From DASZMJ01 sp035551935 (GTDB lineage: Bacteria > Planctomycetota > Planctomycetia > Isosphaerales > Isosphaeraceae), in contig DASZMJ010000595.1 in the NCBI GenBank assembly GCA_035551935.1, forward strand, positions 1 through 24,727: 24,727 nucleotides of DNA, written 5' to 3'. Shown here piece after piece: positions 21,448 through 24,727 of this stretch; the stretch's first letter is position 1, and each line of letters starts with the position of its first letter. Position numbers and translations under genes: made by a program. Below the pieces are notes generated by a model. The model was not told where the DNA came from. It ran no database searches and saw only the letters and a list, made by a program, of their open reading frames with translations.

Positions 21448-22092
21448 TCAGGCCTTGCGGCGGCGGCGGAAGGCGCCGAAGGCGCCGAGGGAGCCGAGGC
21501 CCAGCAGGGCCATCGACGCCGGCTCGGGGACCGCCGCCCTGACGTTGACGCTGTAGCCGCCGGTCGCGGAGCTGCCGGCGAGGCCGGCCGGGGCACCCGG
21601 CGAGGTGAAGTCCTTCGACGCGACCAGGGTGACGGTGAAGGTCCCGCCGCTGGTGCTCATTGTCAGGCTCTGGTCGGTGGTGCCGAACGGGTTGCTGAAG
21701 ACCGCCGAGGTCGTGCCGCCGGCGGTCTCGCTGACGCTGGCCGTCAACGTGCCGTTGAACACGAAGTCGGTGCCGTTGACGGTGACCGTCAGGGTGATCG
21801 GCGAGCTGTAGGTGTCGGTGAACGGGCCGGTGCCGGTCAGGTTGGTGACCGTGATCGAGCCCGCCGTGACGTCGGTGCCGAGCGGGGGCACGCCGTTGAA
21901 GACCGTCGCCGAGGGGGCGACGCCCGTCTGGGTGACCTGGGTGTTCGGCGGCACGCTGGTCGGGTTGATCGGCGACGGGGTCAGCGTCGTCGAATACGTG
22001 AAGTCGCCGAAGGCGGCCTCGGCCTTCGGGCCGGCCACCAACGCGAGCGCGGCGGTAACCGCCGCCAAGAGCAGACCTCGCCTGTGAAGCAT
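21448..22092 (-). CDS. PEP-CTERM sorting-domain exported protein
   Basis: The product is 214 aa. ATG 22092 has GGAGGAG about 8 bases upstream. Residues 1-27 are a signal peptide (LLLAAVTAALALVAGPKAEA). The mature part is Thr/Ser/Gly-rich beta-sheet sequence with no recognised enzyme motif. The C-terminus is a textbook PEP-CTERM tripartite signal: VPEPASM, then LLGLGSLGAFGAF, then RRRRKA. Such proteins are exported and processed by exosortase, often for display at the cell surface or in extracellular polymer. No exosortase gene is in the window. A perfect 13-bp hairpin follows the gene. The leader has a 6-bp hairpin GGCCTC/GAGGCC (22137-22151). Confidence 0.92.
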   Translation of the reverse strand: MLHRRGLLLAAVTAALALVAGPKAEAAFGDFTYSTTLTPSPINPTSVPPNTQVTQTGVAPSATVFNGVPPLGTDVTAGSITVTNLTGTGPFTDTYSSPITLTVTVNGTDFVFNGTLTASVSETAGGTTSAVFSNPFGTTDQSLTMSTSGGTFTVTLVASKDFTSPGAPAGLAGSSATGGYSVNVRAAVPEPASMALLGLGSLGAFGAFRRRRKA

Positions 22093-22733
22093 GTGGTTTC
22101 TCCTCCGGGTCTTGACTCGCCGAGCTTGGTCTCGCTGGCCTCCGAGAGGCCGCTCCTTCCACCGAGGATGAAGCGCTCAGGTTGGCGAACCACTCTTCGA
22201 AACGGAGAGTCGCCGACCGAATGAATTCCGGAACCCCCACTCTGTAGGCTCGTTCATCCCCGAGCCATCCGTAGCGTGCGTTAAGTTAGCCCGGTTCGGT
22301 TTTTCGTTCAAGCGAAAACCGCAAAATGCCGCCCCGCCCCCGTCCCCGCCCGGCCTCCCGTGGTGAAACGGCAACATCACCCACCCCTTGGCGGGTACCA
22401 TGCGACGCCGAACGATTTCATCCGTAGCCGCGCCGGAGGCCGTTGTTGCCGCCATTTGGCGGGGTGCGGCCGATCTTGCTCCTGTCACCTAGGCCCCACG
22501 CCCGGAGGTTTGGGGGATGGGCAGTCTGGGGTGATGTCGTGCTCCGGCAACATCCACCGCGCAAGATTGTGCGCAAGGAGGGTCGCCGGGCCGGATGAAT
22601 TGCAGGAGCGAGCGGGTTGCTTTAGGATGGGTCGCGCCGCCCGAAGACGCCGGCGCGGGCGAGGCCGCCGCGGTTCGACTCCAATCCCACCGACGGTCAT
22701 CCAACTCAGATCAGCCACCAGGAGAGTACGATC
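22093..22733. promoter_or_regulatory. 641-bp divergent intergenic region
   Basis: The region separates the PEP-CTERM gene (-) from the large surface protein (+). I see no gene, RNA or long repeat in it. Short items: hairpin GGCCTC/GAGGCC (22137-22151); the near-inverted repeat CGGTTTTTCG / CGAAAACCG (22297-22321); a weak - strand promoter candidate TTGAAC-17-TAACTT (22311-22283); and a weak + strand candidate TTGCAG-17-TAGGAT (22600-22628). Both promoters match consensus at only 3-4 of 6 bases per box and are tentative. Confidence 0.35.
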
Positions 22734-24727
22734 GTGAACCATCCATCGAGGAAGCGGAGGCCTCGCGCGCGCGGACGGGGCTACGCGGCGGGCTTCGACC
22801 GGCTCGAGTCGCGGCGGGTCCTGAGCCTCAACTACGGCAACGCCTTCGCCCTCGGCGCCACCGACGTCCAGGCCGGAGCCGTGGCCGTGGACGCCGTCGG
22901 CGATACCTACCTGGCCGGGACGTTCTCGGGCACGGTCAACTTCAACCCCTCGGGTACCGCCGACCTGACCAGCGCCGGCGGGCGCGACATGTTCGTGGTC
23001 AAGTATTCGCCCGGTGGCTCGGTGCTCTGGGCCAAGGACTTCGGCGGCACCGGCGACGACCTGGCCAACGCGCTGGTCGTCGACGCGCAGGGCAACGTCG
23101 ACGTCGCCGGCCAGTTCCAGGGCACGGCCCACTTCGGGGGTACGACACTGACCGGCGCCGGCAGCGGCAACAGCGCCGTGGTCTTCCGGCTCGACCCCAG
23201 CACCGGCAACGTCCTCTGGGCCAAGAGTGGGACCAGCACCGGCAGCGGCAACGACGCGGCCATCAGCCTCGCGGCCGACGCCGTCGGCAACGTCTTCGTG
23301 ACCGGGCAATTCCAGGGGACCGCGTCGTTCGGCTCCGGCGCCGCCTTCAGCATCACCAGCAGCGGGACGACCTCGGCGTTCCTGGCCAAATACGCCGCCA
23401 ACGGCACGCCGCAATGGGTCAACTCGTTCGGCTCGACGGGCACGAACATCGCGCTGGGTAATGGGGTCGCCGTCGACGGCCAGGGAAACGCGATCGTCGT
23501 CGGTGGCTTCAGCGGCACGGCCACTTACGCCAGCCCCGGCGGCCACAATGTCAATCTCGGCGGCGTGGGCACGCCCCAGATCAGCCACGGCTCGCTCGAC
23601 ATCTGGGTCGCGCGGTTCTCGACGGCCGGCGACCTGACCCTGGCCCGCGCCTTCGGCGGCACCATCGCCGACCTGGCCAGGGCCGTGGCCGCCGACGCGG
23701 CCGGAAACATCTACGTCACCGGCATCTACGAGGGGACCGTCGCCTTCGGTAGCGGCATCACGCAGACGAGCAATGGGGGGGCCGGGGTGGCCGACGCCTT
23801 CGTCATGAAACTGGCCTCGAGCAACGGCATCACCGCCTGGGTCGATTCCTTCGGCAGCATCCACCCGGAGACCGCCGCGGGCCTGGCGACCGACGGCGCC
23901 GGCAACCTCTACGCCCTCGGCCAGTTTACCGGCATGGCGACCTCGCAGCCGGCCGGTACGTCGCTGTCGGCGTTCGGCGCCAACAACGCCGACTACCTGC
24001 TGCGGATCAGCCCCAACGGCAGCATCTTCGATGCCGTCGCCGCCGGCAGCTCGGCCAGCAACGTGGTGCCGGCGGCCCTCGCCGTGAACGCCTCGGGCAC
24101 CGTCGCCACCGCCGGCAGCTTCACCACCAGCGGCGGCGGGCCGACCTTCGGCACGACGACGCTCTCCAGCAAGGGCACCACCAACGTCTTCGTCGCCGAG
24201 CGCAAGGCGATCCGCGGCGACTACACCGCCACCGGCACGGCCCAGCTCGTCGTCTTCCAGCCGAGCACGGCGTCCTTCTCCGTGCAGGGCGTCGGCATCT
24301 TCCCGTTCGGCCAGGGGACGCTCTACGGCGGCAACCCGATCCCCATCGCGGGCAGCTACTCCACCCCCGGCGTCACCGATGTCGCCGTCTTCCAGCCGTC
24401 GACCTCGACGTTCTACATCGCGGGCGTCGGCGCCATCCCGTTCGGCCAGGGCACCCTCTACGGCGGCGACCCGATCCCCGTCGTCGCCGACTTCACCGGC
24501 TCGGGCAAGGCGCAGTTGGCCGTCTTCCAACCGAGCACCTCGACGTTCTACATCCAGGGGGTCGGCGCCGTGCCGTTCGGCCAAGGCACCCTCTACGGCG
24601 GCGACCCGATCCCCGTCGTCGGCGATTACACCGGCTCCGGAAAGGCTCAGCTCGCCGTCTTCCAGCCGTCGACCTCGACGTTCTACATCGCGGGCGTCGG
24701 CGCCATCCCGTTCGGCCAGGGCACCCT
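22734..24727 (+). CDS. Large surface protein with SBBP-type and 45-aa repeats, 3' end outside window
   Basis: The frame from GTG 22734 stays open to the window end (664 codons). AGGAGAG lies 7 bases upstream. The N-terminus is basic (NHPSRKRRPRARGRG) followed by FDRLESRRVLS, the LExRxLLS-like start common in large exported planctomycete proteins. Residues ~35-480 hold SBBP-type beta-propeller repeats (GNAFALG, AVDAVGDTYLAGTFSGTVNF, FVVKYSPGGSVLWAKDFGG, with AADAAGNIYVTG recurring). From ~496 on, four 45-residue units follow (VFQPSTSTFYI, GVGAIPFGQGTLYGGDPIP, DYTGSGKAQLA), resembling FG-GAP/VCBS-like blades. Unit starts are 24219, 24354, 24489 and 24624, each 135 bases, with high DNA identity. 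The protein probably acts in adhesion or the cell surface; the true length is unknown. Confidence 0.9.
   Translation, partial: MNHPSRKRRPRARGRGYAAGFDRLESRRVLSLNYGNAFALGATDVQAGAVAVDAVGDTYLAGTFSGTVNFNPSGTADLTSAGGRDMFVVKYSPGGSVLWAKDFGGTGDDLANALVVDAQGNVDVAGQFQGTAHFGGTTLTGAGSGNSAVVFRLDPSTGNVLWAKSGTSTGSGNDAAISLAADAVGNVFVTGQFQGTASFGSGAAFSITSSGTTSAFLAKYAANGTPQWVNSFGSTGTNIALGNGVAVDGQGNAIVVGGFSGTATYASPGGHNVNLGGVGTPQISHGSLDIWVARFSTAGDLTLARAFGGTIADLARAVAADAAGNIYVTGIYEGTVAFGSGITQTSNGGAGVADAFVMKLASSNGITAWVDSFGSIHPETAAGLATDGAGNLYALGQFTGMATSQPAGTSLSAFGANNADYLLRISPNGSIFDAVAAGSSASNVVPAALAVNASGTVATAGSFTTSGGGPTFGTTTLSSKGTTNVFVAERKAIRGDYTATGTAQLVVFQPSTASFSVQGVGIFPFGQGTLYGGNPIPIAGSYSTPGVTDVAVFQPSTSTFYIAGVGAIPFGQGTLYGGDPIPVVADFTGSGKAQLAVFQPSTSTFYIQGVGAVPFGQGTLYGGDPIPVVGDYTGSGKAQLAVFQPSTSTFYIAGVGAIPFGQGT
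24219..24727 (+). repeat. Tandem 135-bp coding repeats
   Basis: Four in-frame units of 135 bases (24219-24353, 24354-24488, 24489-24623, 24624 to the end, partial) encode a 45-residue module. Conserved bases such as TTCCA recur at exact 135-base steps (24255, 24390, 24525, 24660). Units 2-4 are much closer to each other than to unit 1. The array continues beyond the window. Confidence 0.93.

Noticed and set aside
22610..22700. tRNA-like T-arm (GGTTCGACTCC)
   Set aside because: The flanking bases do not form the T stem or a 7-bp acceptor stem, and no anticodon arm is found.
22485..24584. 699-codon - strand open frame opposite the surface protein
   Set aside because: The + strand frame has SBBP repeats, a ribosome binding site and tandem modules; the - frame is low-complexity shadow.

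Overview
The window is very GC-rich, gene-dense bacterial chromosome and looks like Planctomycetota, most likely the Isosphaeraceae (Paludisphaera/Singulisphaera/Tautonia-like). The lineage call is inference. It rests on a TIGR03067-type secreted protein, a PEP-CTERM protein with an Arg-rich tail, a large surface protein starting with an LESRRVLS-type N-terminus, a DUF4058 gene, and many intergenic palindromes and repeats of a kind I associate with this group. No rRNA, tRNA, CRISPR array or full insertion sequence was seen.

Layout. (1) 1-4164, + strand: a tight run of four genes: the 3' part of a polyferredoxin-like membrane protein, an ImmA/IrrE metallopeptidase, a small two-TM protein and a single-chain dihydroxyacetone kinase. 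(2) 4165-5228: no gene; a terminator-like hairpin, then an array of GAACGAACCCACGGG-type repeats and palindromes. (3) 5229-9256, + strand: a GT2 glycosyltransferase, a YgiQ-family radical SAM protein, and a DUF4058 gene broken by a 123-bp MITE-like element with matching terminal inverted repeats and a 10-bp target duplication. (4) 9260-9361: a perfect 28-bp inverted repeat between convergent genes. (5) 9360-13970, - strand: a SAM-I (S-box) riboswitch followed by threonine-synthase-like enzyme, secreted TIGR03067 protein, MoaD/ThiS-like sulfur carrier, ThiF/MoeB-like E1 and cysteine desulfurase. (6) 14167-17940: a secreted protein with duplicated STN-like modules and a coiled coil, DUF971, a receiver-like protein, Mrp/ApbC and a cupin. 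The last ~60 bp of mrp recur beyond the cupin gene and abut a perfect 46-bp inverted repeat. (7) 18204-21297, - strand: a DUF433 protein, a D-aminoacylase-like amidohydrolase and an AlkA-type glycosylase. (8) 21448-24727: a PEP-CTERM protein (-) and, divergently, a surface protein with SBBP-type and 45-residue repeats that runs off the window.

Most interesting reading. The riboswitch-led operon joins every part needed to load sulfur from cysteine onto a ubiquitin-like carrier with a PLP enzyme of the threonine-synthase fold, which uses O-phosphohomoserine. Control by S-adenosylmethionine suggests homocysteine/methionine synthesis from a protein thiocarboxylate, analogous to the CysO/CysM and HcyS routes but with a different PLP enzyme. 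The riboswitch and the gene families are read from the sequence; the pathway is inference. The second main result is the MITE insertion, whose deletion together with one target copy exactly restores the DUF4058 reading frame.
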